A DNA stretch of 64,000 nucleotides from Rossellomorea aquimaris (GCF_035590735.1 NZ_CP141595.1:1235001-1299000); one strand, 5' to 3'; positions 51,997 to 62,048 are shown, counted from the first letter of the stretch. Translations and numbers: made by a program. The notes: generated by a model not told the origin, from the sequence alone.

Positions 51997-52028
51997 TAAA
52001 AAAACAGAGATGGTAGATCCCATCCCTG
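51997..52028 (-). terminator. Rho-independent terminator after yhbE-like gene
   Basis: Minus-strand stem CAGGGATGG/CCATCTCTG (one G-U) followed by TTTTTTT. Confidence 0.75.
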
Positions 52029-52047
52029 CCCTTGGTTGAGCCATATT

Positions 52048-52839
52048 TTAAAACTTCACTTTTTCCCCGACTCGACTATTTTGCTTCACATCCAGGCTTC
52101 CTGAATATTCAACCGTATCAATGTCACAATTCTCCCCGATCACAACATTTTTACCACGGACCAGTTTCGCCTTCGTGTTCTCAAGATAAACCTCATCGCC
52201 TTCGATCATTTCTGAAAATAAATAGTCTTCCTTTTGGAGAAAGAAGTTAACCATTTGTTTGATCAGTCCGTTCGAGTTATGGTGTTTTACCACAATCGTT
52301 TCGCCACCGATTTCTTTAATGGAGGATTCATGATTGATTTCAATTTGAATCCGGTCGGCGTTCAACAACCCCTCGATATGGACGGAGCCGGAAGATGAAA
52401 AGGTTTCGACCTCACAATCCTTTTCTACTCGTAAAGAGCCGCTTGCTTTAATCGATCCGCCTTGAATCCTTCCTTCAACCTTACACGATCCGCTCACCTT
52501 GAATGTTTTAAAGATAAGGTCTTTTGAAAAAATGCTTGAACCACTTGTGTTCATTTCAGCAGCCATCACAGAGCCTTCATTTTTGGAGCTTCCACTTGTT
52601 GTAATCGTTTCTGCTTTAGTATTACCTTTAATGGTGGAAGAACCGCTCGTTTTAATGTATCCCGCTTTTACGTCGCCTGAAATCGTACCTGAACCTGAAA
52701 TTTTAAGCTCATGGCAGTCGATATCGCCAACGATTTTTCCGCTTCCACTGATCTTTACTGCATCAAATTTCCCTCCGCCGGACGTTCCGGATCCACTGAT
52801 CTTCAAGTCGTGCAGTTCTTTCTTTTCAACTGTATTCAT
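52048..52839 (-). CDS. yhbE: Bactofilin-like polymer-forming protein (YhbE/YhbF-like)
   Basis: 263 residues from ATG 52839 (GGAGGAG 7 nt upstream). The first 170 residues are about nine short beta repeats of the SGSG/TSGSS kind (KISGSGKIVGDIDCHELKIS, repeated every 18-20 residues), which form a right-handed beta-helix typical of bactofilins. The C-terminus has two more strands of the same sort. In B. subtilis the pair YhbE/YhbF affects motility and cell shape. Follows yhbD closely on the same strand. Confidence 0.82.
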   Translation of the reverse strand: MNTVEKKELHDLKISGSGTSGGGKFDAVKISGSGKIVGDIDCHELKISGSGTISGDVKAGYIKTSGSSTIKGNTKAETITTSGSSKNEGSVMAAEMNTSGSSIFSKDLIFKTFKVSGSCKVEGRIQGGSIKASGSLRVEKDCEVETFSSSGSVHIEGLLNADRIQIEINHESSIKEIGGETIVVKHHNSNGLIKQMVNFFLQKEDYLFSEMIEGDEVYLENTKAKLVRGKNVVIGENCDIDTVEYSGSLDVKQNSRVGEKVKF

Positions 52840-52865
52840 TCTTTTTCTCCTCCAATTCAGGGACG

Positions 52866-53501
52866 TCATACCCCTCTTGAATTTGTTAACGTGATTTTCA
52901 ATTCTTCCATCGTCTGTTGTAAATCGAATTTCAATACGGTCTGTGCTAAATGGTCAACAAGCAATTCGGAATGAAGAGGAAGGAGCATCCATATATATTC
53001 CTCTCCTTTACGAAGACCAACAAGTTCAAGGGAAGAATCTTTCAGTGGAGTGAACTTCTCATGAAGAAAAAGAAATAAAGTTTGCAGTTCTTCTCTTGGG
53101 ACTTGTATCCTTTTCGCCTTCTCAATAATCGACATATTTAATATATCTGGAAACTCAAATACCTTTCTTGCCGGTAGAAGTGTTGTACAAAAGGATAAGG
53201 TATCTTCCGATAGAATGTTGTGCGAAGGTAATTCATCTGCATGTACTTCAATCTTAGTTGGATTTGGTGAAAAGAAATCGGATAGTTCATCCAGTGAATA
53301 ATCATCCTTCATCTCTTTGATTGTATCGATGCGTGAAAGCATTTTTTCCCTGGGAAAGAACGTTTCCTGACCCGTGAAGCTGGATTTCTTAATAAACCAA
53401 CTCTCAGGAATAATGTTCTTTCGTTTCCAACGGTAGAGCTGACCATACGAAATCCCGGTCTGTTCCAATACTTCCTTCTTAGAAATAAGATCTGTTTCCA
53501 A
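52866..53501 (-). CDS. yhbD: YhbD-like MerR-type DNA-binding protein (DUF4004)
   Basis: 211 residues from TTG 53501, which follows AGAGGTGATC, an almost complete anti-16S match; the longer frame to 53528 overlaps this site. The N-terminal 60 residues form a MerR-like winged HTH (ISKKEVLEQTGISYGQLYRWKRKNIIPESW). The rest is helical and family-specific. It lies directly upstream of the bactofilin-like gene as in B. subtilis yhbDEF, so it probably controls the operon. Paired AACANTGTTACGTTA repeats lie just upstream. Confidence 0.8.
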   Translation of the reverse strand: METDLISKKEVLEQTGISYGQLYRWKRKNIIPESWFIKKSSFTGQETFFPREKMLSRIDTIKEMKDDYSLDELSDFFSPNPTKIEVHADELPSHNILSEDTLSFCTTLLPARKVFEFPDILNMSIIEKAKRIQVPREELQTLFLFLHEKFTPLKDSSLELVGLRKGEEYIWMLLPLHSELLVDHLAQTVLKFDLQQTMEELKITLTNSRGV

Positions 53502-53528
53502 TGAGGGATCACCTCTATTATGTAACAA

Positions 53529-53578
53529 AACATTGTTACGTTACTTTAAAGTCAGTTTAACAGAACAATGTTACGTTA
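53529..53578 (-). promoter_or_regulatory. Paired operator-like repeats before yhbD
   Basis: AACATTGTTACGTTA at 53529 and AACAATGTTACGTTA at 53564, 35 bp apart, each with a small AACA-N-TGTT palindrome. They flank the likely minus-strand promoter region. Confidence 0.6.
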
Positions 53579-53633
53579 GTAAAGAGATTATTGGAAAATT
53601 TTTAAAAATGGCCCATTCCAACTTCCCGAAAAT

Positions 53634-53658
53634 GTTTGAAGTCGGGGATCAAGGGTAC
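53634..53658 (+). promoter_or_regulatory. Sigma-B-type promoter for katE
   Basis: GTTTGA, 13-nt spacer, GGGTAC: close to the sigma-B consensus GTTTAA-N12/14-GGGTAT, ending 60 nt before the katE start. KatE is a known sigma-B target in B. subtilis. Confidence 0.75.
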
Positions 53659-53717
53659 TAAAGAAACAGAAATGTTTTACATAGTAAACATTAATAACCG
53701 TTGAGAGGGATGAAAGA

Positions 53718-55769
53718 ATGGGAGACGATCGTCGTACGAAAGTGAATGAGAAAAGCAAGGATGAACAGCTTGAACAGTATCGCGTAGAGGACGAAGGTAA
53801 GCATCTTACAACCAATCAAGGATTGAAGGTATCAGAAGATGAATTTTCCTTGAAAGCCGGAGAACGGGGACCTACCTTAATGGAGGATTTCCACTTCCGT
53901 GAGAAGATGACTCACTTTGACCATGAGCGTATACCGGAGAGGATTGTTCATGCCCGGGGGTTTGCGGCACATGGAGAGTTCGAACTCTATGATTCCATGA
54001 AAGAATTTACTCGTGCTAAATTTCTTCAGGATACATCAACGAAAACCCCTGTATTTGTACGCTTTTCTACTGTGGCTGGATCCAAGGGTTCTGCTGAGGC
54101 CGTGCGTGATGCAAGGGGATTTGCTACGAAATTTTATACGGAAGAAGGCAATTATGATCTCGTCGGAAACAATATTCCTGTGTTTTTCATTCAAGATGCG
54201 ATTAAATTCCCGGATCTTGTTCATGCCCTTAAACCGGAACCTCATAATGAAATGCCTCAGGCAGCTTCTGCCCATGATACGTTTTGGGATTTTGTAGCGA
54301 ATAACCAGGAGTCCGCTCATATGGTCATGTGGGCAATGTCCGATCGGGCCATTCCACGCAGTCTCCGTATGATGGAAGGATTCGGTGTTCATACATTCCG
54401 ACTGGTGAACGAGGAGGGTAAAGCCCATTTTGTGAAGTTCCACTGGAAGCCGGTATTGGGTACTCACTCTCTCGTTTGGGATGAGGCTCAGAAGATCAAC
54501 GGGAAAGACCCGGATTTCCACCGCCGTGATTTGTATGAATCCATCGAAAATGGCGATTATCCAGAGTACGAGCTGGGAGTTCAGCTCATTAAGGAAGAAG
54601 ATGAGTTTAACTTTGACTTTGACGTTCTTGATCCTACCAAGCTATGGCCTGAAGAAGAAGTTCCTGTGAAAATCGTTGGGAAAATGACCCTTAATCGCAA
54701 TGTGGACAATGTGTTTGCAGAAACGGAGCAAGCAGCTTTCCATCCTGGTTCCGTTGTTCCCGGGATCGATTTCTCAAATGATCCGTTATTACAAGGACGC
54801 TTATTCTCCTACACTGATACACAATTGATCCGCCTTGGAGGACCTAACTTCCATGAGCTTCCTATTAACCGACCGGTGTGCCCATTCCACAATAATCAGC
54901 GTGATGGATACGGCCGTCATACAATAAACAAGGGCCAGGTGAGCTACCATAACAACTCACTCGCTAAAAATACACCAGCTCCTGCGAGTCAGGAAGAAGG
55001 AGGCTACACTCACTATCAGGAGAAAATGGAAGGGCGTAAAGTCCGTTCAAGAAGTGAAAGCTTCAAAGATCACTTCTCGCAAGCTACTCTTTTCTGGAAC
55101 AGCATGAGTGAACCTGAGAAAGAGCATATCATCCAAGCCTTCAGTTTCGAGCTTGGAAAAGTGAAGAGCAAATCTGTTCAGAAGCAGGTCGTCGATATGT
55201 TTGCAAACGTAAGCATGGAGCTCGCAAAAGGATTTGCCGAAGCGATTAATGTGGAAGTCCCTAGTGGTGAAGGATCGAAGGTAACCAAATCTTCTCCAGC
55301 CTTAAGTCAGGAAAATACGATTAAGAAGCCTGCTACTCGTAAAGTAGGGGTCATCGTAGGAAACGGCTTTAAGGGGGAAGAAGTGAAAATGGTTCTATCG
55401 GCTCTTAAAGAAGATGGCATCCAGCCGGAAATCATCAGTGACAAGCTGGGGATGAGAAAAGGTGATGACGGTACGGAGCTTGAAGTGGACCATACCTTCT
55501 TAACAGGGGAATCTGTATTATTTGATAGCCTTTACGTAGTAGGCGGAGAGAATGTAGATAAAAAGTTCTCTCAAGATACAACCTACTTTGTCAAAGAGGC
55601 GTATTCTCACTTCAAACCAATCGGTGCCACTCATGAAGGGACACACTGGCTGGAAAAAGCAGGTGTCAGCGGCTCTGGAGTGGTAACCGGGGAGGACATG
55701 AAGTCATTTGCGAAAGAATTTACAAAAGCTATCGCAGCACATCGTCATTGGGATCGCGAATTAGTATAA
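53718..55769 (+). CDS. katE: Large-subunit catalase (clade 2, KatE type)
   Basis: 683 residues against 686 in B. subtilis KatE. Breaks hydrogen peroxide into water and oxygen in the cytosol. Active-site residues: H78 in [13 protein letters not shown]151 in [11 protein letters not shown], and haem ligand Y365 in RLFSYTDTQ. The C-terminal 150 residues ([26 protein letters not shown]) are the flavodoxin/DJ-1-like domain found only in large catalases. The sigma-B-like promoter upstream fits its role as a general-stress catalase of non-growing cells. Single gene. Confidence 0.95.
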   Translation: MGDDRRTKVNEKSKDEQLEQYRVEDEGKHLTTNQGLKVSEDEFSLKAGERGPTLMEDFHFREKMTHFDHERIPERIVHARGFAAHGEFELYDSMKEFTRAKFLQDTSTKTPVFVRFSTVAGSKGSAEAVRDARGFATKFYTEEGNYDLVGNNIPVFFIQDAIKFPDLVHALKPEPHNEMPQAASAHDTFWDFVANNQESAHMVMWAMSDRAIPRSLRMMEGFGVHTFRLVNEEGKAHFVKFHWKPVLGTHSLVWDEAQKINGKDPDFHRRDLYESIENGDYPEYELGVQLIKEEDEFNFDFDVLDPTKLWPEEEVPVKIVGKMTLNRNVDNVFAETEQAAFHPGSVVPGIDFSNDPLLQGRLFSYTDTQLIRLGGPNFHELPINRPVCPFHNNQRDGYGRHTINKGQVSYHNNSLAKNTPAPASQEEGGYTHYQEKMEGRKVRSRSESFKDHFSQATLFWNSMSEPEKEHIIQAFSFELGKVKSKSVQKQVVDMFANVSMELAKGFAEAINVEVPSGEGSKVTKSSPALSQENTIKKPATRKVGVIVGNGFKGEEVKMVLSALKEDGIQPEIISDKLGMRKGDDGTELEVDHTFLTGESVLFDSLYVVGGENVDKKFSQDTTYFVKEAYSHFKPIGATHEGTHWLEKAGVSGSGVVTGEDMKSFAKEFTKAIAAHRHWDRELV

Positions 55770-55819
55770 ATTTATTTTAATTGGAAGACAGAGGAGTAAT
55801 ACTCTCTCTTCTATATGAG

Positions 55820-55855
55820 AAGTGCCAGACCTGATCATTCAGTTCTGGCACTTTT
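55820..55855 (+). terminator. Rho-independent terminator after katE
   Basis: 10-bp stem AAGTGCCAGA/TCTGGCACTT followed by TTT. The stretch 55856-56012 beyond holds nothing I can name. Confidence 0.75.
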
Positions 55856-56012
55856 TCAATCATTGAATCCAAAGCCTGTGGGACCTCAAGTCAGGTTCCA
55901 CCCTTACATCATCCAAATCAATCACTTGATTCACTTCGTTGCACCTACTATACTCTTCAATCAACAGGTCAAACGACCATTGGGAATGAAAAAATTTCCA
56001 TAAGCAGAAATC

Positions 56013-56068
56013 TTGAAAGTCAAAGAAGGTCAAAGTATACTATGTTTGTAAGGTCAAAGAAAGTCAAA
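56013..56068 (+). promoter_or_regulatory. clpE promoter with two CtsR boxes
   Basis: TTGAAA (56013), 17-bp spacer, TATACT (56036). One CtsR box (AGTCAAAGAAGGTCAAA, 56018-56034) fills the spacer; a second (GGTCAAAGAAAGTCAAA, 56052-56068) covers the start region. Both fit the tandem GGTCAAA heptad. Confidence 0.9.
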
Positions 56069-56168
56069 GTCAAATTGAGTGTTTAACGAATACTAAACAG
56101 ACTGACCTTTTCCATAATACAATCTACAAAAATTTATATAAAAACTCTGCTACAGGAGGTAATGTTTA

Positions 56169-58298
56169 ATGAAATGCCAAGTATGTCAACACAAGCAAGC
56201 AACGGTTGAAGTGTATAAGCAAGTGAATGGTCATAAGTCCAGTATGAAGATGTGTTCAGCTTGCTTTCAAAAGCAGCAAGCGCCTTCTGGAACACATGGA
56301 GGATTTCCGTTTGAAGAGTTGTTTAAAGGGATGAGCATGGGAGGAAATCCAAATGATGGATTCCACAATCAGCAATCATCTCCTCAAACCCAATTCGGAA
56401 ATGGAGGAAATGGAGTTATCGATCAGTTTGGTCGCAATGTGACAGGAGCAGCCAAAGCTGGATTGATTGACCCTGTTATCGGAAGGGACAAGGAAGTGAA
56501 TCGCGTCATTGAAATTTTAAATCGCCGCAATAAGAATAACCCGGTACTTATCGGTGAGCCCGGCGTGGGTAAAACGGCTATCGCTGAAGGGTTGGCCCTT
56601 AAAATTGTAGCAGGTGATGTTCCATCCAAGTTATTAAATAAAGAAGTGTATGTAATGGATGTTGCTTCACTAACTGCCGGTACAGGGGTTCGCGGTTCTT
56701 TTGAAGAACGTTTAAAAGCCATCATCAGCGAACTTCAGAATCGACAAAACGTGATGTTATTTATTGATGAGGTTCATCAATTAGTTGGGGCGGGTTCCGC
56801 AGAAGGCTCCATGGACGCAGGAAATATTCTAAAACCAGCTTTAGCCCGGGGCGATTTGCAAGTAATCGGGGCTACCACATTGAAGGAGTACCGCCAAATT
56901 GAAAAAGACGCAGCACTTGAGCGTCGTTTTCAGCCAGTGATGGTAAATGAGCCGACACCTGAGGAAGCCATTGAAATCCTTAGAGGATTAAAAGATAAAT
57001 ATGAAGACTATCATGGAGTCGAGTTTACCGCAGAGGCCATTGAAGCTTGTGTGAAACTATCCCATCGATATATTCAGGATCGATTCTTACCTGATAAAGC
57101 CATTGATTTAATGGATGAAGCAGGTTCTAAAGTCAATCTTCAGTCAGAGGGTAATGACAAGTCGGCCATCCTAAAAAAATTGAATGATGTAAGAGAGAAG
57201 AAGGAACTGGCAACAAAGGAAGAGAACTATGAACAAGCTGCAATCCTTCGCGATCAAGAAGCAGAATTAGAAAGACAAGTTGGTGAAGGTGGGTCAGACT
57301 CCAAAGCACTTGTAGAAAAAGATCTGATCCAGACGATCGTTGAATCGAAAACGGGTATTCCTGTTGGGAAGCTGCAAAGTGATGATCGTATGCGAATGAA
57401 AGCACTGGAAGAAAACCTGGCGGGTAAAGTAATCGGACAGGAAGATGCAGTGAGAAAAGTAGCGAAAGCGATCCGCCGCAGCCGTGCAGGATTGAAAGCG
57501 AAGCATCGTCCAATCGGCACTTTCCTCTTTGTAGGACCAACAGGTGTAGGTAAAACAGAATTAACGAAAACACTGGCAGAAGAGTTATTCGGATCTAAAG
57601 ATTCGATGCTTCGATTAGACATGAGTGAGTATATGGAGAAACACTCTGTTTCAAAACTGATCGGTTCACCTCCAGGCTATGTAGGTCATGAGGAGTCCGG
57701 TCAATTGACTGAAAGGGTAAGAAGAAACCCTTATTCAATCATTCTCCTGGATGAAATCGAGAAAGCCCATCCGGATGTTCAGCATATGTTCCTGCAAATT
57801 CTTGAAGATGGACGCCTCACCGACAGTCAAGGAAGAACGGTCAGCTTTAAAGAGACTGTGATCATCATGACAAGTAACGCAGGTGTGACGGACAAGAAGG
57901 AAGCCGCGGTCGGTTTTAATACAGGCAGCACAGATGCGGTTAAAGAAACGAATATTCTTCAATCACTCGGCGCCTATTTTAAGCCTGAGTTCCTGAACCG
58001 TTTTGACAGCATCATTGAATTTGAATCGCTTGACAAAGGAGAGCTTCTTCAAATTCTTGACCTAATGCTTGACGAGTTGAAGGTTGAACTTAAAGAGCAG
58101 GGGATTACTGTTACCATCGACGAAAATGCGAAGAATAAACTCGTTGAACTGGGGTATCATCCTGAATTCGGTGCACGCCCATTACGTCGTGTGATCCAGG
58201 AAAGAGTGGAAGATAAAATCGCTGATTTACTTCTTGATACAGATGGCATAACGGACGTAGTCATTTCACTCGAAAACGATGAAATCATCGTCAAATAA
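56169..58298 (+). CDS. clpE: ATP-dependent Clp protease ATPase subunit ClpE
   Basis: 709 residues. N-terminal zinc finger with C3, C6, C29 and C32, then AAA+ module 1 (Walker [10 protein letters not shown] at 129-137), a short middle coiled coil with UVR motif ([16 protein letters not shown]), AAA+ module 2 (Walker [10 protein letters not shown] at about 456-464) and the C-terminal D2-small domain. The ClpE zinc finger separates it from ClpC. It unfolds damaged proteins for ClpP after heat shock. Two CtsR boxes in the promoter show that it belongs to the class III heat-shock regulon. ACAGGAGG precedes ATG 56169. Confidence 0.96.
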   Translation: MKCQVCQHKQATVEVYKQVNGHKSSMKMCSACFQKQQAPSGTHGGFPFEELFKGMSMGGNPNDGFHNQQSSPQTQFGNGGNGVIDQFGRNVTGAAKAGLIDPVIGRDKEVNRVIEILNRRNKNNPVLIGEPGVGKTAIAEGLALKIVAGDVPSKLLNKEVYVMDVASLTAGTGVRGSFEERLKAIISELQNRQNVMLFIDEVHQLVGAGSAEGSMDAGNILKPALARGDLQVIGATTLKEYRQIEKDAALERRFQPVMVNEPTPEEAIEILRGLKDKYEDYHGVEFTAEAIEACVKLSHRYIQDRFLPDKAIDLMDEAGSKVNLQSEGNDKSAILKKLNDVREKKELATKEENYEQAAILRDQEAELERQVGEGGSDSKALVEKDLIQTIVESKTGIPVGKLQSDDRMRMKALEENLAGKVIGQEDAVRKVAKAIRRSRAGLKAKHRPIGTFLFVGPTGVGKTELTKTLAEELFGSKDSMLRLDMSEYMEKHSVSKLIGSPPGYVGHEESGQLTERVRRNPYSIILLDEIEKAHPDVQHMFLQILEDGRLTDSQGRTVSFKETVIIMTSNAGVTDKKEAAVGFNTGSTDAVKETNILQSLGAYFKPEFLNRFDSIIEFESLDKGELLQILDLMLDELKVELKEQGITVTIDENAKNKLVELGYHPEFGARPLRRVIQERVEDKIADLLLDTDGITDVVISLENDEIIVK

Positions 58299-58301
58299 GA
58301 A

Positions 58302-58332
58302 AAGAAGCATCCTTTGAGGTGCTTCTTTTTCT
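58302..58332 (+). terminator. Rho-independent terminator after clpE
   Basis: Stem AAGAAGCATCC/GGTGCTTCTT and TTTTT tail. Confidence 0.85.
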
Positions 58333-58426
58333 ATTCTTTCCTCTTCAAAAAAGTGATATATACTGCCATAGCTAAATATACTCCTAAAACTAAGACAATA
58401 AAAACAGGTGTAGAATAAGAAATCAT
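58331..58426 (-). CDS. Small membrane protein of 31 residues
   Basis: Minus-strand ATG 58426 with GAGGGTG 6 nt upstream encodes MISYSTPVFIVLVLGVYLAM..., one membrane helix and a basic tail (FLKRKE). It starts 10 nt past the stop of the CBO0543-type membrane protein, so it is likely co-transcribed. No family recognised; single-helix proteins of this kind often modulate a neighbouring membrane protein. Confidence 0.55.
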   Translation of the reverse strand: MISYSTPVFIVLVLGVYLAMAVYITFLKRKE

Positions 58427-58436
58427 AGAAACACCC

Positions 58437-58949
58437 TCATTTTAAATCATGGAACGATGGATGGAATATGAATAAAAGGATAGCGATAATTGGAACAGAT
58501 AATATGATGGCAAGTAATGGCCTTTTATGGTGCAATCCTAAGATTGAAAACATGATGACATTAAAAATAGCAGACCATCCTAAATTCCAGCCATTTTCGT
58601 AAAGGAACAGTCCTTTTTTATGAAATAAGTATTCCAAAAACGTAAAATAGGCAATCCAGCAGGTAAGATACAGCCACTTCCTTTTTCGATATGGAAAATA
58701 ACGAAGGAAAATCATGATGACAACCGGAATGATGAAGAAAGTGAAGACGAGTTCAATAAGGGTATGATTGAGCCAGTCTACCGTTACAGCCCTGTACTCC
58801 CATAATGTATGGTTGAAAAAAATAAAATTATATGTGAGATTACAAATAATATAGTATTGAACCGTTGGATAATACTCTCTCCAGCGTTTCCAATCGATAA
58901 ACAGCTTGGCGAAAATCAGGTAAACAACCACTACCAGTATAAGATACAT
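58437..58949 (-). CDS. CBO0543-family membrane protein
   Basis: 170 residues with five membrane segments and the family's early DWKRWREYYPTVQYYIICNLTYNF and late LFLYENGWNLGWSAIFNVIMF motifs. Found mainly in spore-formers; function unknown. Followed by a 31-residue single-helix gene on the same strand. Confidence 0.78.
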   Translation of the reverse strand: MYLILVVVVYLIFAKLFIDWKRWREYYPTVQYYIICNLTYNFIFFNHTLWEYRAVTVDWLNHTLIELVFTFFIIPVVIMIFLRYFPYRKRKWLYLTCWIAYFTFLEYLFHKKGLFLYENGWNLGWSAIFNVIMFSILGLHHKRPLLAIILSVPIIAILLFIFHPSFHDLK

Positions 58950-59019
58950 ATGGGTACAATCCTTGTTTTTGTTACTCAGTATGGACGTAATAGAAAAAGA
59001 ATAGACATTCTGGACAGAT

Positions 59020-59052
59020 AAAGTGCCTGATTCTCATTGAATCAGGCACTTT
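59020..59052. terminator. Hairpin terminator after the HAD phosphatase gene
   Basis: 14-bp perfect stem AAAGTGCCTGATTC/GAATCAGGCACTTT with a 5-nt loop; minus-strand tail is TAT-rich. Confidence 0.7.
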
Positions 59053-59063
59053 AATTGGAGTAT

Positions 59064-59810
59064 CTATTTCATTTCTGACAGCACTTTATCAATCACTTGG
59101 GCAACTCCATGATCTGTATTGATACCAGTGACCCAGTCAGCGGCATCTTTCACGGCTTCCTGGGCGTTCCCCATAGCCACTCCGAAGCCGGCTTCACGAA
59201 TCATGGCTATATCATTCATACTGTCACCGACCGCCATGACTTGATCCATGGAAAGGTCCAGCCATTTGCATACCTTCACCAAAGCCGCTGCCTTATTGAC
59301 CCCTGCAGGATTGATTTCGATATTCGTAGGCGAAGAATTTGTGATTTCCAAAGCTTCATTTTTCACCAGCTCGTCCATCATGACTTTGCGTACGTCATCA
59401 TCCTGAATATCGAAACCAAATTTCAACCAGTTATAGGTACCAATATCTTGATCAAAAGGCTTATTCGTATTGAAAAGTCCTTGGGAAGTAGAAGACCAGA
59501 AATATACATCATGCTGTTCTTTTAATTTCCAAAGCTGTTTCACAAGATCAAGATCAAGTGGGATGCTGTCTACCAGATTGTATTCATGATCGTAAATTTC
59601 CCCACCATTCACAGTCACAAGATAAGATGAACGTCCAAGCTCATCTGAAATGTCCCTGCATGTGAATAGGGAGCGGCCAGTACTTAACACCACATGAATT
59701 CCTTTCTCCTTCGCACGCTGAATGGCTTGTGCGTTTTCAGGAGATACCTCTCCTTCGTGATTTACGAGTGTTCCATCCATATCCAGGGCAATTAATTTAA
59801 TATCCATCAT
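59064..59810 (-). CDS. Cof-type HAD phosphatase (YkrA-like)
   Basis: About 248 residues. HAD motifs: LIALDMDGTLVNHEG (two catalytic Asp), VLSTGRSLF (Thr), NPAGVNKAAAL (Lys) and MAVGDSMNDIAMI (Asp). Dephosphorylates sugar phosphates or similar metabolites. The start is ambiguous: ATG 59810/59807 fits the usual distance to DMDG, while ATG 59837 with GGAG upstream gives 9 more residues. Divergent from bmrA. Confidence 0.85.
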   Translation of the reverse strand: MMDIKLIALDMDGTLVNHEGEVSPENAQAIQRAKEKGIHVVLSTGRSLFTCRDISDELGRSSYLVTVNGGEIYDHEYNLVDSIPLDLDLVKQLWKLKEQHDVYFWSSTSQGLFNTNKPFDQDIGTYNWLKFGFDIQDDDVRKVMMDELVKNEALEITNSSPTNIEINPAGVNKAAALVKVCKWLDLSMDQVMAVGDSMNDIAMIREAGFGVAMGNAQEAVKDAADWVTGINTDHGVAQVIDKVLSEMK

Positions 59811-59958
59811 ACCTATCACGTCCTTTAATTCATTCATCTCCAGTGTAATATAATTGGAGCAAATCTTCTAGGGAGCCGACTTGGTGAAGGTATTATTTCC
59901 TAAGTACTGTACTTCATATTACAATAGAAAAGAGTATCTATTTGAGAGGGAGAGAACA

Positions 59959-61728
59959 ATGGAGTCTACATATGAAAAGGGTAAGTGGAAGCAGCTTATT
60001 ACTTTAATAAAGGAAACCGATCCACCGAAAACCCTGTTTGGCATTTCTTTATTCTTGAGCCTACTTACAACGATTGCGGGACTTGCTATACCTTTATTAA
60101 CAAGTAAGTTGATCGATGACTTCAGTTTAGATTCGTTAAGCAAAGGGGTCATCATAGGCATGATCGCTGCCTTTTTTGTTCAAGCGATTGCGGGAGGTGT
60201 GTCTGTTTACATATTGGCGAGGGTCGGGCAGCACGTGATCGCTTCCTTGAGAGAGAAGCTTTGGAGAAAATTACTGGTTCTGCCCGTTCCTTATTATGAT
60301 TCGCATGAAACGGGTGACTCGGTCAGCCGTATGACCAGTGATACGGGAGTGATCAAAAACTTGATCACCGAGCATCTGACAGGCTTTATTACAGGGATCA
60401 TTTCTGTAATAGGTGCCATCATCGTGTTGTTTTATTTAGATTGGCCTCTTACCTTGGTGATGTTTTCAATCATTCCACTATCATTATTATTTCTTATCCC
60501 GATAGGCAAAAAGATGGCTGATATCTCAAGGGGATTGCAAACCGAGACTGCAAGTTTCTCGGCTATCTTAACGAGAGTCCTTTCGGAAATCCGTCTCGTG
60601 AAGTCATCCAATGCGGAGGGGATTGAATTTCAAAAAGGTCAAACAGGAATCAAGAAGCTTTATGTCCTCGGATTAAAAGAAGGGATCATACAAGCGTTAA
60701 TGTCGCCGGTCGTTTCTTCTTTAATTATCATCGTTCTTGTCCTAATCATTGGGTTCGGTGGTATTCGAGTGACTTCTGGGGCAATGACTGCCGGGGAGCT
60801 TGTTGCTTTCTTTATCTACCTCTTTCAGATTATCATGCCGATCACCCAGATCATCGTGTTTGTAACTCAATTCCAGAAAACTGTGGGAGCAACAGAGAAA
60901 GTGTTATCGATTCTCAATTTAGAGGAAGAAAACCTTGAGGATGGAAGGTCCGTTCCTCAAACAGATCGTGCCCTGGTCCTTAATGGCGTGACGTTTGGGT
61001 ATGAAGAGGGGGAGAAGGTGTTAAAGGATGTGACGATAAGGGCTGAAAAAGGGAAAGTTACGGCCATCGTAGGTCCGAGTGGAAGTGGGAAAACGACACT
61101 TTTTTCATTGATAGAGCAGTTCTATAAGCCCCAGCAAGGAGCCATTCTCTTGGGGGAAGATACAATCAGCTCATACTCGCTAAAATCATGGCGGGAACTT
61201 CTTGGCTACGTCTCCCAGGATAGTCCGGTCTATTCAGGCACAATAGGGGACAATATCTCTTACGGGCTCGATGGGGATATATCAGAGGAAAAGATGATTG
61301 CCGCTTCAAAAATGGCCTATGCCCATGAATTTATTAAGGAACTCCCTAACGGTTATCAAACAGAAGTAGGAGAAAGAGGAATCAAGCTTTCAGGAGGACA
61401 GCGACAACGACTTGCCATCGCAAGAGCCCTATTGAGGGATCCTGATATCCTCATGCTGGATGAAGCCACTTCAAGCCTGGATAGTCAATCAGAAATTGTC
61501 GTTCAGGAAGCCCTAAAGAACTTAATGAAGGGACGAACCACCCTCGTGATTGCCCATCGCTTATCCACCATCGTGGATGCCGATCAAATTGTCTTTTTAG
61601 AAAAAGGAAAGGTGACCGGAGTGGGGACACATGAGGAATTGTTTACTTCCCATGCTTTATACCGCGACTTTGCGAGACAGCAGTTAAGGATAGGGGAGCA
61701 TCCTGATGCAGGAAGTGAATTAACATGA
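59959..61728 (+). CDS. bmrA: Multidrug ABC exporter BmrA-like (membrane domain plus ATPase)
   Basis: 589 residues from ATG 59959, the same length as B. subtilis BmrA; the TTG at 59881 has no site while GAGAGGG precedes 59959. Six membrane helices (about 35-310) then an ATPase with Walker A GPSGSGKTT at 372-380, signature LSGGQRQR at 477, and Walker B ILMLDEATSSLD. A homodimeric half-transporter that exports hydrophobic drugs. The alkyltransferase-like gene overlaps its stop by ATGA. Confidence 0.92.
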   Translation: MESTYEKGKWKQLITLIKETDPPKTLFGISLFLSLLTTIAGLAIPLLTSKLIDDFSLDSLSKGVIIGMIAAFFVQAIAGGVSVYILARVGQHVIASLREKLWRKLLVLPVPYYDSHETGDSVSRMTSDTGVIKNLITEHLTGFITGIISVIGAIIVLFYLDWPLTLVMFSIIPLSLLFLIPIGKKMADISRGLQTETASFSAILTRVLSEIRLVKSSNAEGIEFQKGQTGIKKLYVLGLKEGIIQALMSPVVSSLIIIVLVLIIGFGGIRVTSGAMTAGELVAFFIYLFQIIMPITQIIVFVTQFQKTVGATEKVLSILNLEEENLEDGRSVPQTDRALVLNGVTFGYEEGEKVLKDVTIRAEKGKVTAIVGPSGSGKTTLFSLIEQFYKPQQGAILLGEDTISSYSLKSWRELLGYVSQDSPVYSGTIGDNISYGLDGDISEEKMIAASKMAYAHEFIKELPNGYQTEVGERGIKLSGGQRQRLAIARALLRDPDILMLDEATSSLDSQSEIVVQEALKNLMKGRTTLVIAHRLSTIVDADQIVFLEKGKVTGVGTHEELFTSHALYRDFARQQLRIGEHPDAGSELT

Positions 61729-62048
61729 AACCTTTTACTGAACGAGTTGTAAAAATCATACAGAGCATCCCTTCTGGAAAAGTGATGACGTACGGTCAAA
61801 TAGCTTCATTTGCAGGCAGTCCAAGAGCTGCCAGGCAGATCGTACGGATTCTTCATTCCATGAGTGAAAAGTATAAACTTCCCTGGCACCGGGTTTTGAA
61901 TAGCAAGGGGGAAATTGGATTCGGGGATGAAGAGCAAGCGATGACCCAAAGGCTATGTTTGGAAGCTGAAGGGGTTCATTTCATAGGGAAGAATCGGATC
62001 AGGTTAGAGGAGTATCGGTATGAGCCCGAACCGGAGTGGGACATTTAA
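61725..62048 (+). CDS. Alkyltransferase-like (ATL) DNA-binding protein, MGMT family
   Basis: 107 residues, the MGMT DNA-binding domain only. The active-site PCHRV is replaced by PWHRV with W54, so it cannot accept an alkyl group. ATL proteins bind O6-alkylguanine and flag it for nucleotide-excision repair. YGQIASFAGSPRAARQI is the recognition-helix region. It overlaps bmrA by 4 nt and is translationally coupled. Confidence 0.9.
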   Translation: MKPFTERVVKIIQSIPSGKVMTYGQIASFAGSPRAARQIVRILHSMSEKYKLPWHRVLNSKGEIGFGDEEQAMTQRLCLEAEGVHFIGKNRIRLEEYRYEPEPEWDI

